From NCBI GenBank assembly GCA_024699855.1, contig JAMPIQ010000001.1:3782001-3846000 (forward strand): a DNA stretch of 64,000 bases, read 5' to 3'. The notes beneath the pieces were generated by a model. That model was given only the letters and a program-made list of their open reading frames with translations, was not told the origin of the DNA and made no database searches. Of the stretch, positions 1-10,429 are shown piece after piece. Every line of letters starts with the position of its first letter. The first letter of the stretch is position 1. Made by a program: the position numbers and the translations under genes. Source of the stretch: Aphelenchoides besseyi. Lineage: Eukaryota; Nematoda; Chromadorea; Rhabditida; Aphelenchoididae.

Positions 1-899
1 TGGTTGGTTCAATTAACGATCGCCAGGAGACCTTTTTACTTCCGAAATTTTCGTAAGCGGTATACAATCCATGAAGTTCACCAGGAACTAAAAACACTTG
101 AAATTAGATTGGCTAATTCTTTTCTAACCAGCTACAGCTAACCATCCTCTCTGAGCCATATGCCAGCGATTCCGAAACATCTCTTTTGTTGCTGCAATTG
201 GTGCTGATTCTCGTGCATCAATTACGTGACATCGGCGCGTCGTTCTATGTAGCTTTTATAGATACCTTTCTTTAACTTACGCGTTATAAATCGTCATAAA
301 ATGACCGCCGCCTAACCCGGCAGATTGAACGTCAAGCACTCCAATACAAAACAACGATGCAACAGCGGCATCAACTGCATTTCCACCTTGTAACAAAGTA
401 TTCCTGAAAAATAGATATTACTATGTTTTTCCTTTACATACCGTCCAATTTCACTGCACAGCGCATTATCTGCCGCAACTAAAAGCAAACTGCTAGAATC
501 GAAAAATGAACACAACCTGCAGCTTTCGTATAATCGCCGAGTACGGATTTTGACGCTTGTGGCCAAGCGGATTTTTGTGATCGTTCAACCACTTTGTAAT
601 ATAGAGCTCCGAAGAGAACGGTTGTAAGAATGAATACAAAAATACAAATCAATCCCACAGTTGCGATTATTGGATAGTGTCTGAGATCAAGCGGAATAAA
701 ACACAAGCTAATCGAGAACTTACTTTGATGGAAAGAAGTTTGATTTTGGCGCAGAAATGATTGGTTCTGTTGAGGTCATTGGATTGCCCAACGACGGTTC
801 TGTATCGTCGTTCTCTTCGGTTATACGTAAATTACGTAGTGATGTGCTGAACACGTTGGGAGACGCATTTCGCTCATTTGAAGTCATTGGAAGCATCAT
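1..899 (-). CDS. gamma-glutamyltransferase, N-terminal part (3' end beyond window)
   Basis: Membrane-anchored gamma-glutamyltranspeptidase, which cleaves glutathione and transfers its gamma-glutamyl group at the cell surface. The first Met is at 899 (ATGATGCTTCC). About 60 cytoplasmic residues precede a single signal-anchor segment, [20 protein letters not shown]. The extracellular part then shows family blocks joined across short introns: [11 protein letters not shown], then [15 protein letters not shown], then [14 protein letters not shown], then [15 protein letters not shown], then VPGELHGLY. These match the order and spacing of the GGT large subunit. Introns are 36-45 nt, for example the one removed before the ATTRR block. 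The catalytic Thr and the small subunit lie left of base 1, so catalytic status cannot be judged. Identity is firm; the exact start is a choice between two adjacent ATGs. Confidence 0.9.
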
Positions 900-1439
900 C
901 GACCGAAATAAACTAATCAACCGTTAAAACTCTGTCAATCCGATGCTTCTAAAGTAAGAAATCTTAATGATAAAACCGAAACGTTTTATGCGATTTTTAT
1001 AACTTCCATTGATAATTTTGGAGGCCTGTCAATTAGCTGATAAGCAACAAATGGCGACGAATGTGTGTGGAGTTATGCCAGAAGTTTATGGTTGTTTAAG
1101 ATCAAATAGTTCTCATTCTTCTACTACAAAAAACTTTATTTGCTTTACATTGTTTCGAATCTCTTTGTAAAAGCTCCTGTGGAAATGTTAGCAACCCCCG
1201 CTTTCGCAAACCGAACGCACAGTAAACAGCTGCAGGATCTCAAGTTCGCTAAAACAAAAGTTCGATCCAGACGGAACCGATTTTCACGTTCCTCCGTCAT
1301 TTAACCTCTTGACTTGTGGCCGTTTGTTTTGACTCAAGAGTTTTCCGATCTTTCTCCTTCTTTTGAAACTTACGAACAGGCGGCCAAGAGCCGAGACAAA
1401 CGCTTGTTTTTATCACTTCGCATTTGAGTTCCGATCAGA
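900..1439. other. intergenic, divergent promoters
   Basis: This gap separates the GGT 5' end (-) from the Costars gene 5' end (+). I see no open frame with coding character. It presumably holds both promoters and leaders; no clear TATA element was identified. Confidence 0.4.
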
Positions 1440-2024
1440 ATGCAACGTTCAGTAGTGACGAAAAGAAGTTTGCCGGAAGGTGAGTTGACTTGTTTACCTG
1501 ATATTTGGCATCTTCGTTTTTAAGCTACGAAGTTCGCGAGTATGAGTTCGCATTTTAAGGAACTCGAACAAACGACTGCGGCAGCGCAAGCAGACGATGT
1601 TTACGCGAATGGTTATATACCGAAGAAATACGATAAGAAGTCGGCCGAATACGGTACTCCGAAACCGGGAACACTCACGGCCATGAGGGCTGAGAAAGCT
1701 TGTGAGTGGATCGCGTGAATAATGTTGATTAACGTGAAGATTTCAGCTAAACATGTTGCCCGTGAAATGCTCTATTTGTGCGAAATAATCAACCAATACG
1801 GAACTCGAGTTGAAGCCACAGGTCAAGTGACAATTACTTTCGGCGAACTGTTCAACATCTACCAGTACATCTCGGACAAAGTTGTTGGCATGTTGCTTCG
1901 AGCCCGAAAACACAACATGGTGACATTTGAAGGCGAGATGTTGTTTCAGCGTAGAGACGATGCCGTTGTCATTACTTTGTTGTTGACCACAGCACAATTG
2001 AAAGAAGCAGCCAACAAATCGTAA
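1440..2024 (+). CDS. Costars/ABRA-C-terminal domain protein
   Basis: Small actin-associated protein of the Costars family, homologous to the C-terminal domain of ABRA/STARS, which acts in actin dynamics and MRTF-SRF signalling. Three exons, 1440-1479, 1525-1701 and 1747-2024, join in frame. The last exon holds the domain almost whole: a helical N-part, ITFGELFNIYQYISDKVVG, then LLRARKHNMVTFEGEMLFQ, then RRDDAVVITLL, close to family consensus. A short polar N-terminus of about 70 residues precedes it, and there is no large ABRA N-terminal region, so this is the short form. AATAAA lies at 2111-2116. The TMED gene starts 300 bp downstream on the same strand. Confidence 0.85.
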
Positions 2025-2110
2025 TCAACATCAAGAATTCACCCGTGATATTAATCCCGTCCAAAGTTATCGTCCTTTTAAGTTATTTTCAATGCTCACG
2101 TAACTGTACA

Positions 2111-2116
2111 AATAAA
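2111..2116 (+). terminator. AATAAA poly(A) signal of the Costars gene
   Basis: The hexamer AATAAA lies about 90 nt after the stop codon at 2024. It is the only copy before the next gene. Confidence 0.6.
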
Positions 2117-2328
2117 CATGTCACGTAGAATGATAATCAATTAGAATGAAAATGTCAACTGTTTCGCTCGAACGCGTGGATGAGAAGTGGGCCAACTGTC
2201 CACTCTGATGAGTTGCCATTAGTTCGTGGAAGTTGATTCTCCTATAAACTCGTGGATCCAGAAGACGCATTTTGATTTTAAAAAATTTGTACTGTTTCTT
2301 ATTTTAAGCTACAACCCGTGTTCTTACG

Positions 2329-3145
2329 ATGATGTGGCTCAGAGTTTGCGGTTGGGGTGTTTTCGTGATCGGTTTTCTGTTCACATCGTCGACGGCAATT
2401 GAGTTGACTTTTGAGCTGCCTGACAATGCGAATCAATGTTTCTACGAGGAAATTAAAGCGGGAGTCGATAGCATAATCGAATTTCAAGTGAGTTCGTTTT
2501 TGCAATTCTTATTACGAAGCTGCAATTCAGGTCGTGACCGGCGGTCAATACGATGTGGACATGGTACTCGAAGATCCTCACGGCAAAATTCTTTACAAAG
2601 AAGCTCGAAAACAATACGATTCGCATCCGTTCAAAACTGAAGTACCCGGAACCTACAAAGTTTGCTTTTCGAACGAGTTTTCCACGTTTTCACACAAAAT
2701 TGTTTACGTAATTTCCTTTTTTTGTATTCGATTCCATACTGTCAATTTAGATGGACTGGCAAATTGGCGATGAGATTAACGGCGGTCAACGAGCCGATGG
2801 TCAAGGAGCCCCAACACCACGTCAAGCTGCAATGACTAAGCTGGAAAGCAGCGCTCAAACGATTGGCGATCGATTGCGTGTTGTTGACGGTAAGATCCAT
2901 TTAATCTCGAGTTCAATGTCGATCGTTCAGATTACCAAACGCATCATCGATTGCGAGAAGCCACAGGTCGTCGACGTGCCGAAGATTTGAACGAACGTGT
3001 GATGATTTGGAGTATCGGACAGACGGCGGTAATCGTTTTGGCGAGTATTGGACAGGTGGGTGCCATTCGATAGGTCGATTCTCATTCCATTGTTTAGGTG
3101 CTTTTATTGAAATCGTTCTTTAATCAGAAACCATCACGAATTTGA
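2329..3145 (+). CDS. p24 cargo receptor, TMED7/TMED3 type
   Basis: Type I membrane protein of the p24 family cycling between ER and Golgi in COPII/COPI vesicles. Five exons: 2329-2487, 2531-2707, 2751-2889, 2931-3055 and 3098-3145, all phase-consistent. It has a signal peptide (about residues 1-23) and a GOLD domain with [38 protein letters not shown] and [19 protein letters not shown] coiled coil carries [20 protein letters not shown], followed by one C-terminal membrane span ([20 protein letters not shown] region). The short tail has [10 protein letters not shown], with the FF motif used for COPII binding. Length and motifs match the gamma subfamily (TMED3/7). It is tail-to-tail with V-ATPase G. 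Confidence 0.92.
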
Positions 3146-3278
3146 CAATTAAATGGACGCAAAATTCTACGGTTGCAATAGTCATGGATTCATCTAAATT
3201 ATTTGTTTTCTCTTGATTTTGGTCCTTTCGGACTGTTTTCTCGTGAGTATTTCGTAGCTAAGTAATAATTTTCCTGTG

Positions 3279-3284
3279 AATAAA
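3279..3284 (+). terminator. AATAAA poly(A) signal of the TMED7-like gene
   Basis: AATAAA lies 134 nt after the stop at 3145. The opposing signal for V-ATPase G sits at 3320-3325 (TTTATT on +), so the two transcripts end nearly back to back. Confidence 0.55.
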
Positions 3285-3319
3285 CGTGAAAAAACTGCCA
3301 ATTGATGAGACAAAAGTCG

Positions 3320-3325
3320 TTTATT
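3320..3325 (-). terminator. AATAAA poly(A) signal of V-ATPase G gene
   Basis: TTTATT on + reads AATAAA on -, about 50 nt past the stop codon at 3377-3379. Confidence 0.5.
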
Positions 3326-3376
3326 GTCGAAATAAAGGCAGTGCGACGACTTGAATGTCGGTAGAATGTTGGCGAA

Positions 3377-4072
3377 TCAACCTTCAGTGGCAGTTTTCGA
3401 AAAGGTAGTTATGGACTTTGATGGAAACGACTTGGGCTTATGAAAACGACTGCAAAACTCGTGATTTCGATTGATCTTCGGTTTTATGTTAACCAGCTCT
3501 TCGTGCAGGAACTTCAAGACCTAGAAAACAAATCGTTCGTACTCGAGCGGTCGATTTACCCGTTCCTTGTGAGTGGAAACCTGAGTAGCGATGTCCGACA
3601 ATTGTTTTTGAGTTTTAGCTTCAATTTCCTTTTTCATCGACTCCATTTGCTTGTCATCGGCCGCATGTTTCTGCTTGAACTTCTTTTCGTATTCCTGAAG
3701 ATAAATTGCATTCATGATTTGGTGTGACCGAAAACTTACACTTCGAATCTGATCGATTTCTTTTTTTGCCTCCAATTTCGCCTGCACTCGACGTTTCTTG
3801 CGTTGTTCCTGTGCCTCGGCAACAATCTTCTTGCAACGTTGTTCGCATTCCAAAAGCTGTTTAACATTCAGATCAGGACCCTGTGCCAGTTTCGTTGTCC
3901 CACTGGTTATCGCTTTGCGTCGTTTCACTTTGCACGGAGTGAATAAACGGCTGAACCAATTGGTCATGACGAACGTTGCCCAATCCTCGCCGCTCCAATC
4001 AACAGTGAATCGATGAGAATGAGCACGTCGATCTCGGTTTCCAACACGGTTGTTTTTCCGCAAAATTTGCAT
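3377..4072 (-). CDS. V-type ATPase subunit G
   Basis: Peripheral stalk subunit G of the V1 sector, which links V1 to Vo in proton-pumping membranes. The core begins with LNVKQLLECEQRCKKIVAEA, followed by the charged helix KKRRVQAKLEAKKEIDQIR. After a 45-nt intron comes EYEKKFKQKHAADDKQMES and the family C-terminus ending in a KPKINRNH-like block (compare PELHxN). A 39-nt intron precedes VLKFLHEELVNIKP. About 40 further residues follow the usual end. Upstream, the frame stays open to Met at 3966 and 4072. This gives a basic N-terminal extension unlike most G subunits, which start just before the QLL block. The true start may be lower, or an unrecognised 5' intron may exist. Confidence 0.82.
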
Positions 4073-5680
4073 AAAAACAACCGGTAAATGTCCACCAACA
4101 CATTTGTTTCAATCGGAAGTTTGTGTATGTTTGTTTGAAATCAAAATTGCAATCGAAAAGCTTCCGCATCTGTCGATTAAATAACGAGAACAGAAAATTC
4201 GACTTCAAATTGGCGGGAAGCGCGTGTTCTCTAACTTTCTGGCGTCTCCATTCGTCGCGTTGTCTCTCCAATTCAATTTCGCAAACGACTGTCGACGATC
4301 GTTTTCCCCTCGAAGTTCATTTCCTCGTCTCACTGCTCCCTTTTCGTAAGCGTCTTTTTTAATCGCCCTTTGAATTTTGGATCGATTGGGCGATTAGTCC
4401 CAATTGAAGTTCAATCTAAGAAAATTGATTGCCGTTCTTGTGATCTTCATCAAAATAGTTTGTCGATTTCAAAATCGCTATTCAAATTATGGCGCCAAAA
4501 ACATCGATTTCGCAATCAATCAGCAGACGCGTTTCCAGAACAATACAAAAATTTATGCTGGAGTGGGCGGAGTCAAGAAGATGACGTTGTGGATACGACG
4601 AACTGCGCTCATCGGATCGCCATTTCAGTTTACGCGTTTGCACTCTTGACGGGCGGTCGTTGTTTTTGTGTTCGCGGGTGAGTGGCAGCTTTTTGGATGA
4701 ATGCAGAGTCCACGGTTGATGATGTCCGGTCAGATGGCGAGGAAGAAACGTTCGACTTCAGAGAGCACGGGAAACTTCATGACCAATGCAGACATCGAAA
4801 TTGTGTTAGAGATCAGAGAAACGAAGAGTGAATCCGAATTCCCAGCTTTTTTTCATGCGTGTTTTCGATTTTGGTCATACGGTCGAGAAAGCAAAGACCT
4901 TCGGATAGATGGGGAGGGTAATTGCAAAACTGCATCGCCCATTCGGTTTCGTTGTGTCGACGTCTCGTTGTGGCAGTTCGTCGCATCGTCATTTCGTCCC
5001 AAAAGTCGCTCCGCGTGAGGCTGCTGCTGAATTGCTGCAGCTTTCGCTGAGAGCTGCATCTTCTCTTCTTTTCGTTCTTTTCTGTTCCAATCAAATCCGA
5101 TCCATCGTGCAATCACTCGCAATCCGTTTTTCGTAATCACGAGTCACGGGTACCGAATTCGGGTCTTTGTACTATTATCGATTTTTTACTATGTCTAACG
5201 CGGGTTGAGTGTACGTTGCGAAGGCGCGTTCATTTCTTTTGGGTGCTGAACGCGCTCAAATGTTTTGGTCTCAACGTCGAATCCTCGAGTTAATCATAAC
5301 GGCTGATGCTCAAATTTGCTTCTACTCAATTGTACGTATGTCGATGTGCGAATCATATCGATGTGGACATTTCAACGAATACCGAAATAAATGTCCTTTT
5401 TCTATTTGCAGTGCGGACGTTTTTTGTGGCTCCTCGTCTCCGCCAAACTCTCTTGTTCTCTCGTCTTCCGCTCTCTCGTTAGCTCCGCCCATTCGTTTGC
5501 TCGTGTTTTCCTACCGTTGAATTATGGAGCGTAGAATACCGCGCATGATTGAGGGGATTGTAATTTGAATATCGATGCGCTTTACGGATCAGCGGCTTTA
5601 CACCGGGCTTTATCGGAGATTCATTTATTTCAATCAGTGATTGTAGATATCAAAGACCATCAAGTTTTGAAGCGTTGATC
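4073..5680. other. 1.6 kb intergenic, promoter side of V-ATPase G and histone H3
   Basis: Short open frames occur on both strands but none shows a domain, signal peptide or consistent splice pattern. The 5400-5560 stretch has pyrimidine-rich runs and a CCGCCC box (about 5485) before the histone gene. Confidence 0.4.
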
Positions 5681-6222
<542 letters not shown>

Positions 6223-7536
6223 ATCGAAACCAGTCAATACTTACACTGACCCTTGACATTGTATTATACAATTCGTTTCTTTCTTTGATACTCTTGTTCT
6301 CTTATTTATAATCTCTCAGTTTTGGTGATAAACATGAGCCCGCAATTTTAATTCTTTTTTTTTGTAATTCTCAGCTTTTAAAGGAAGTGGCAAATAAAAG
6401 GTGTTGACAACTCGTGTACTGTTCTTTCCATAAGATCAATTGCTGTGGACATTCGGCGGACGCGTTTGGTTTTTGGACTCTCGAGTGACCGCGCGAGCTC
6501 GCTGGTCACGCGCTTCCGATTGTTGACGAGAGAGTGAGTTGGCGTTGTTTTCGCTTTGAATCGTAAATCGAATTGCAACATGAGTTTTTGGAGCTCGCAG
6601 TTACCGTTGAACGAGAAGAAATGCGAATCGTTCGACTTCTCACCATCGGATTCTGCGCTTCACATGAACGACGAGCGCACTCCGTTGCAATCGATCGATG
6701 TTGCTTGCGCTCAGTCAGCTGACGTGTTGTGTCTTTGGTTCGCTGCCCACGCGCTTCGAATTTTCGCTTTTACAGAAAGAGTGGAAGCCATAGAAGGTAG
6801 TGGTTAGAGAGTCTCGGCCAAAAGTCTCGGCGTTATTCTCGAAAACAAGCGAAGAGTCTCGTTGCGCTCTTTTTTGCTGAAACAAGTCGTCGTTACATCT
6901 CTGAAGAGATGCGTATGTAATGGTTCCGCTTGTTTCCATTGTTTGATGTAAAAGTCATTCAATATTGTTTGGCCGTAAGGAATCAACATGATGTACGCTC
7001 TTTGGCCCTTGCATTTTTCGGGCGTGTCTTTGCGGATCACGTGCACATGCGAAGCAGTTCGACCAACCGGCTGTCGCCGTTCACCATTTGTTTTTGTTTA
7101 CCTCAACAAACCACCTGAAGGTTTTTTCTTGGTTTGTAATACGAAATAGGCGGGTATTTAACGTGCGTACGAATTTGCAGCTTTCTATAGCTATTAGTGG
7201 GTATAGACCTACGGTCGTCCGATTATAATCAGTGCAAATAAAGTGACCGATCTTTTTTGTTTTATCACGAGTTTGTCAACATCGCGCGTACTTTGTGTAT
7301 GTTTTTGCCCTTATAATCGTTTATTTTGCACGACAATCATTAGAATTGAATGGTGTCTCATGAACTGAAGTGAATTTTTTTAGGATCCCTGCTTCTTCAC
7401 GGGGGTCACGACCACTTCCACTCAGTTCAAAAGCCCCTAAATCTTCGAACCAAGCAAACAGCTGGTCTGTTGCTTCGACTTCACATTTCAAACTCACGTT
7501 CATTTCTTCGTTCTTGCCATCAAACAACAAGACATC
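6223..7536. other. intergenic/5' region without a supported gene
   Basis: A Met-led frame at about 6580-6807 starts MSFWSSQLPLNEKK but has no recognisable domain or clear splice partner. It could be a 5' exon of the TP53INP-like gene downstream, but I cannot show this. The rest carries only short frames. Confidence 0.3.
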
Positions 7537-8130
7537 ATGTTGGAAGGAATTTACGGTTACTTCTTCGGAGCTGAAGCATCGACGAATGCAAAACCGAACG
7601 GTGAGGAGTCGAATGAATGGATTTTCATTGATCGTAAGTTTTCAAGTTGGACAACAAACGAAACGAATAAATTTCAGATAAATCAGGTCGCAGCTCTCCG
7701 GTTTTGATCGATGAACCCGAGATCCAGACAATTGAAGACGAGCATCTTTCTTCGGGTCCTCGTCACTTGACTAAGACGGAACAAAAACGTTTGCGAAAGA
7801 TGCGTCTCAACGTTGCTGCTGCCGAAAAGAAACGGCACATTCGTGAACGTCAATTAGTCCAACAACAAGTAAGAGCAATGAAACGAAGTCGTAATTGAAC
7901 TGCCGATTTAGCTGATGGCTGACACGGACAACAGTTCAGCGAATTCGTCAACTACAGCCTCACCTAACGGTACTCCGCCAAGTCCACAGAAGCATTTGGA
8001 TAAATCGACAATTTCGAAAGCGCCGCCAATTCAACGGGGAAAAGCAAAACAACGTTCGAAAACCGGAAGTCGTCAATGTTCGGGTCGATCGAACGATCGC
8101 AAGTGCAATACTAGCCATTGTTTGGTCTGA
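7537..8130 (+). CDS. TP53INP/DOR-like protein (tentative)
   Basis: Three exons: 7537-7633, 7678-7868 and 7912-8130. The short N-terminus MLEGIYGYFFG is followed by an acidic LC3-interacting-type motif in NEWIFID, resembling the DEWILVD block of TP53INP1/2, which drive autophagosome formation and nuclear co-activation. The middle is a basic helix, LTKTEQKRLRKMRLNVAAAE..RHIRERQLVQQQ, reminiscent of the Arg-rich helix near the TP53INP2 C-terminus. The C-terminal third is low complexity (Ser/Thr/Pro, then Lys/Arg). The LIR-like motif position and the basic helix support the family, but overall similarity is weak. The alternative is an unrelated small nuclear protein. Confidence 0.42.
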
Positions 8131-8376
8131 TGTGCTTATTTATGTGTTGAAAATGACCAAGTTTTTAAAGCTCTAAGGTCTGGCAAAACAAAAAGGCTTG
8201 TGACTACAACAATGGAATTAAATGACACATTAAAGAAATGACATTAATTGAGAAAATTAAAGAACTGAGGTTGAATTAAAGTGAGATTTACGTGAACTTG
8301 AAATCCAAGGTTTGATTGAATACCGAGGAAATGGCAACTGGAATCGATTATTGGAGCACAGAAAGCGGACAAACGA

Positions 8377-9659
8377 TCACTGGTCACTGGCGTCCTGAAA
8401 TTCGCACGATTAGTGGGCGGAAACTCGAAACTCACCGCGTATTCTTCGGCTTCTTCCTTTTCCGTTGCCCGCTTCTTCGCATACCACAGTCTATGACTTG
8501 CGCGGCATTTCTCGGTATGGGTTTTTGCCCAAAGACTACTGATTGCACACGCGTTCTTATATTGTTTGTCATCGAGCAAGTAGTCCTCGACGTTCTCGAT
8601 CTTGTGCACGTCTCGACAGTGGATCGACCAACGAAAACGCACACCGAAAGTTTTGTGACAAATCATGCACGGCCAACTCTAAAATTAAACTCACACTCGG
8701 CCAATCGTTTCAAACTTACACGGATCGGTTCAATGGTCACTGGAGTCTTTGTCAACGCACAAAGGAGCGCATGAGAGCGTATTTGATATCACCATGGAAG
8801 TACTCGAATGATCGTCCAAATCCCGCATAACGATGAAGATTCGGAGCACCGGGTTGATCCGCAAATTTAGTTCCGTCGAACAAGTGCTTCTGGCCGTGAA
8901 GCACACATTCCCAAAAGACAAGATCCTGGAAGATACAGTGCCTACGGTGGTCATCGATGGAGAACTGGAGCACGCGTACCATTTTGATGTTGTCATGATG
9001 TTTGAAGTTGACATCCACATGATAATATTCATAGGCTCTAAATTCCAACGGCCGGGCACCGCAAATACCAATATTCTTTACTGCTTTGAGAATGCGGTCT
9101 CGTTTCTTGTTGGTGTCCTGTTCGCAGTGCACAGTTCGAAGCTCGTCGATGTCGATAATCGCATAAATCGACCCGCCAAACATACGGCACGCGAGATCTC
9201 GGTTGTTGGCAACAGATGCCTAAAAATCAGAAGTTCAATTAGAACGAGGCTATCACTTTACCTCCGTAAATTCAACGTTCTCCCATCCGAGGCTCTCGAA
9301 CCAGTCGTCATCATCTACGAGGACTGACTCCGAACCAGAGGCCAACGCCGTAGGCTGCGAAGATTCGTTTTCTGAAACGACAGAGTGCAAGCGAAAACAA
9401 TAAATGTGCTTACCTTTCGACGAGCCTCCAAACTCGCTGATGACTGGAACCACAAGAGCTGTTGGCCGGAACTTCTTTTGATGGACTTCATCGCTGATGG
9501 TTACTGGGATCGCGGAGACCTGAAAACAAAAACGGTTCGGGGTTGCAACCAGTGCAAACTTACAGAGGCTCTCTGTTCCAGTACTGAAGAAGAGTTGGCT
9601 GCGCAATATCCCGAATCGTCGGCGTTCGGTGTTTCCGCTTCCTCAACATCCTTGGTTCC
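8377..9659 (-). CDS. uncharacterised protein with C-terminal C2H2 zinc finger; 5' end unresolved
   Basis: The exon chain on the minus strand is consistent in phase. An exon starting at 9659 (GTKDVEEAETP) leads through 44-nt and 42-nt introns to VSAIPVTISDEV and ENESSQPTALASG. It continues through an acidic VDDDDWFESLGW block to ASVANNRDLACRMFGGSIYA, then IDIDELRTVHCEQ and a basic/aromatic region. After a 52-nt intron comes VTIEPIR, and after 41 nt more a zinc finger SWPCMICHKTF..HCRDVH with C-x2-C-x12-H-x4-H spacing. The end is YADASDQ followed by a stop at 8377-8379. I do not recognise the large central domain. A further 54-nt segment (about 8928-8981) could be intron or exon. No convincing start Met was found; the first exon probably lies above 9659. 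Confidence 0.5.
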
Positions 9660-10429
9660 CTGAAAACCCACGGTGAAAACAAAGAACCAAAAACGCGAAA
9701 AAGGGCACTCGCACGGCCAATATGCCACCTGCAAAATCGATCGATCGACGAACTGGTCCCCCGTTTCTTCGACGTTTTTTTCGTCGTTCTACCCTGAACA
9801 GTTCGACTCAGAAGACGAGAGCCGCGATTTTAAATACCGGGTTTTCATTATTGTCGCAAAAACGAAAAGATTGACAAATAGAACTTTCCTTTAAACTCTA
9901 GCAATTACTTATTGAGTAAAAATGCTCGGTTTGACGTCACTCCAGTTGACAAACTTCCTCGACGAGCAAATCGCTCGACGGTTAAGAAACGTGCAGCTAT
10001 TTAATCTCAAACTTTCGCGGCGGTTTGTCTTTTGCGGATCGACAAAGTGTTATTCCGTTGGCTCGAACGCTTTGTTTTGCAGTAAGATCTCTCAACCTTA
10101 ATGTTTACAAAGTCGTTAAGATCAGTTATATTTTACTGGGTGGACACGACGATATGATGAAACAGGTTAGTACGAAAATATAATTTTAATCAGAAAAACG
10201 ACTGTTAGTCATCGTTGTTTTACATCACTACACTGCAGAGCTTTGTATACAACTAATTCTGTGCACTTGGTTGTTGATCGCCACTATGTGAATAAATGAT
10301 TTCAATTTAATATCCTTGCGTTACGAGTGAATAGAAGACCAAGTTGCCATGTAAAAGAAACAGTTGACCTGCAGCTGAGAACGCAGCTCATTTTTCTCTG
10401 GAATTTACAATCCAGAGTCCCAATTCGTG
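9660..10429. other. intergenic, between divergent genes
   Basis: This probably holds the missing first exon of the minus-strand C2H2 gene and the MAU2 promoter. A Met-led stretch near 9849 on the minus strand (MKTRYLKSRLSSSE) is a candidate first exon, but its splice phase to the next exon did not resolve. Confidence 0.3.

Noticed and set aside
4370..4681. Open frames between V-ATPase G and histone H3
   Set aside because: No domain, no Met in the best frame, and no acceptor/donor chain.
8833..9327. Long plus-strand open frame opposite the C2H2 gene
   Set aside because: The minus strand has phased introns and a zinc finger through the same bases; the plus frame has no domain and crosses clear minus-strand splice sites.
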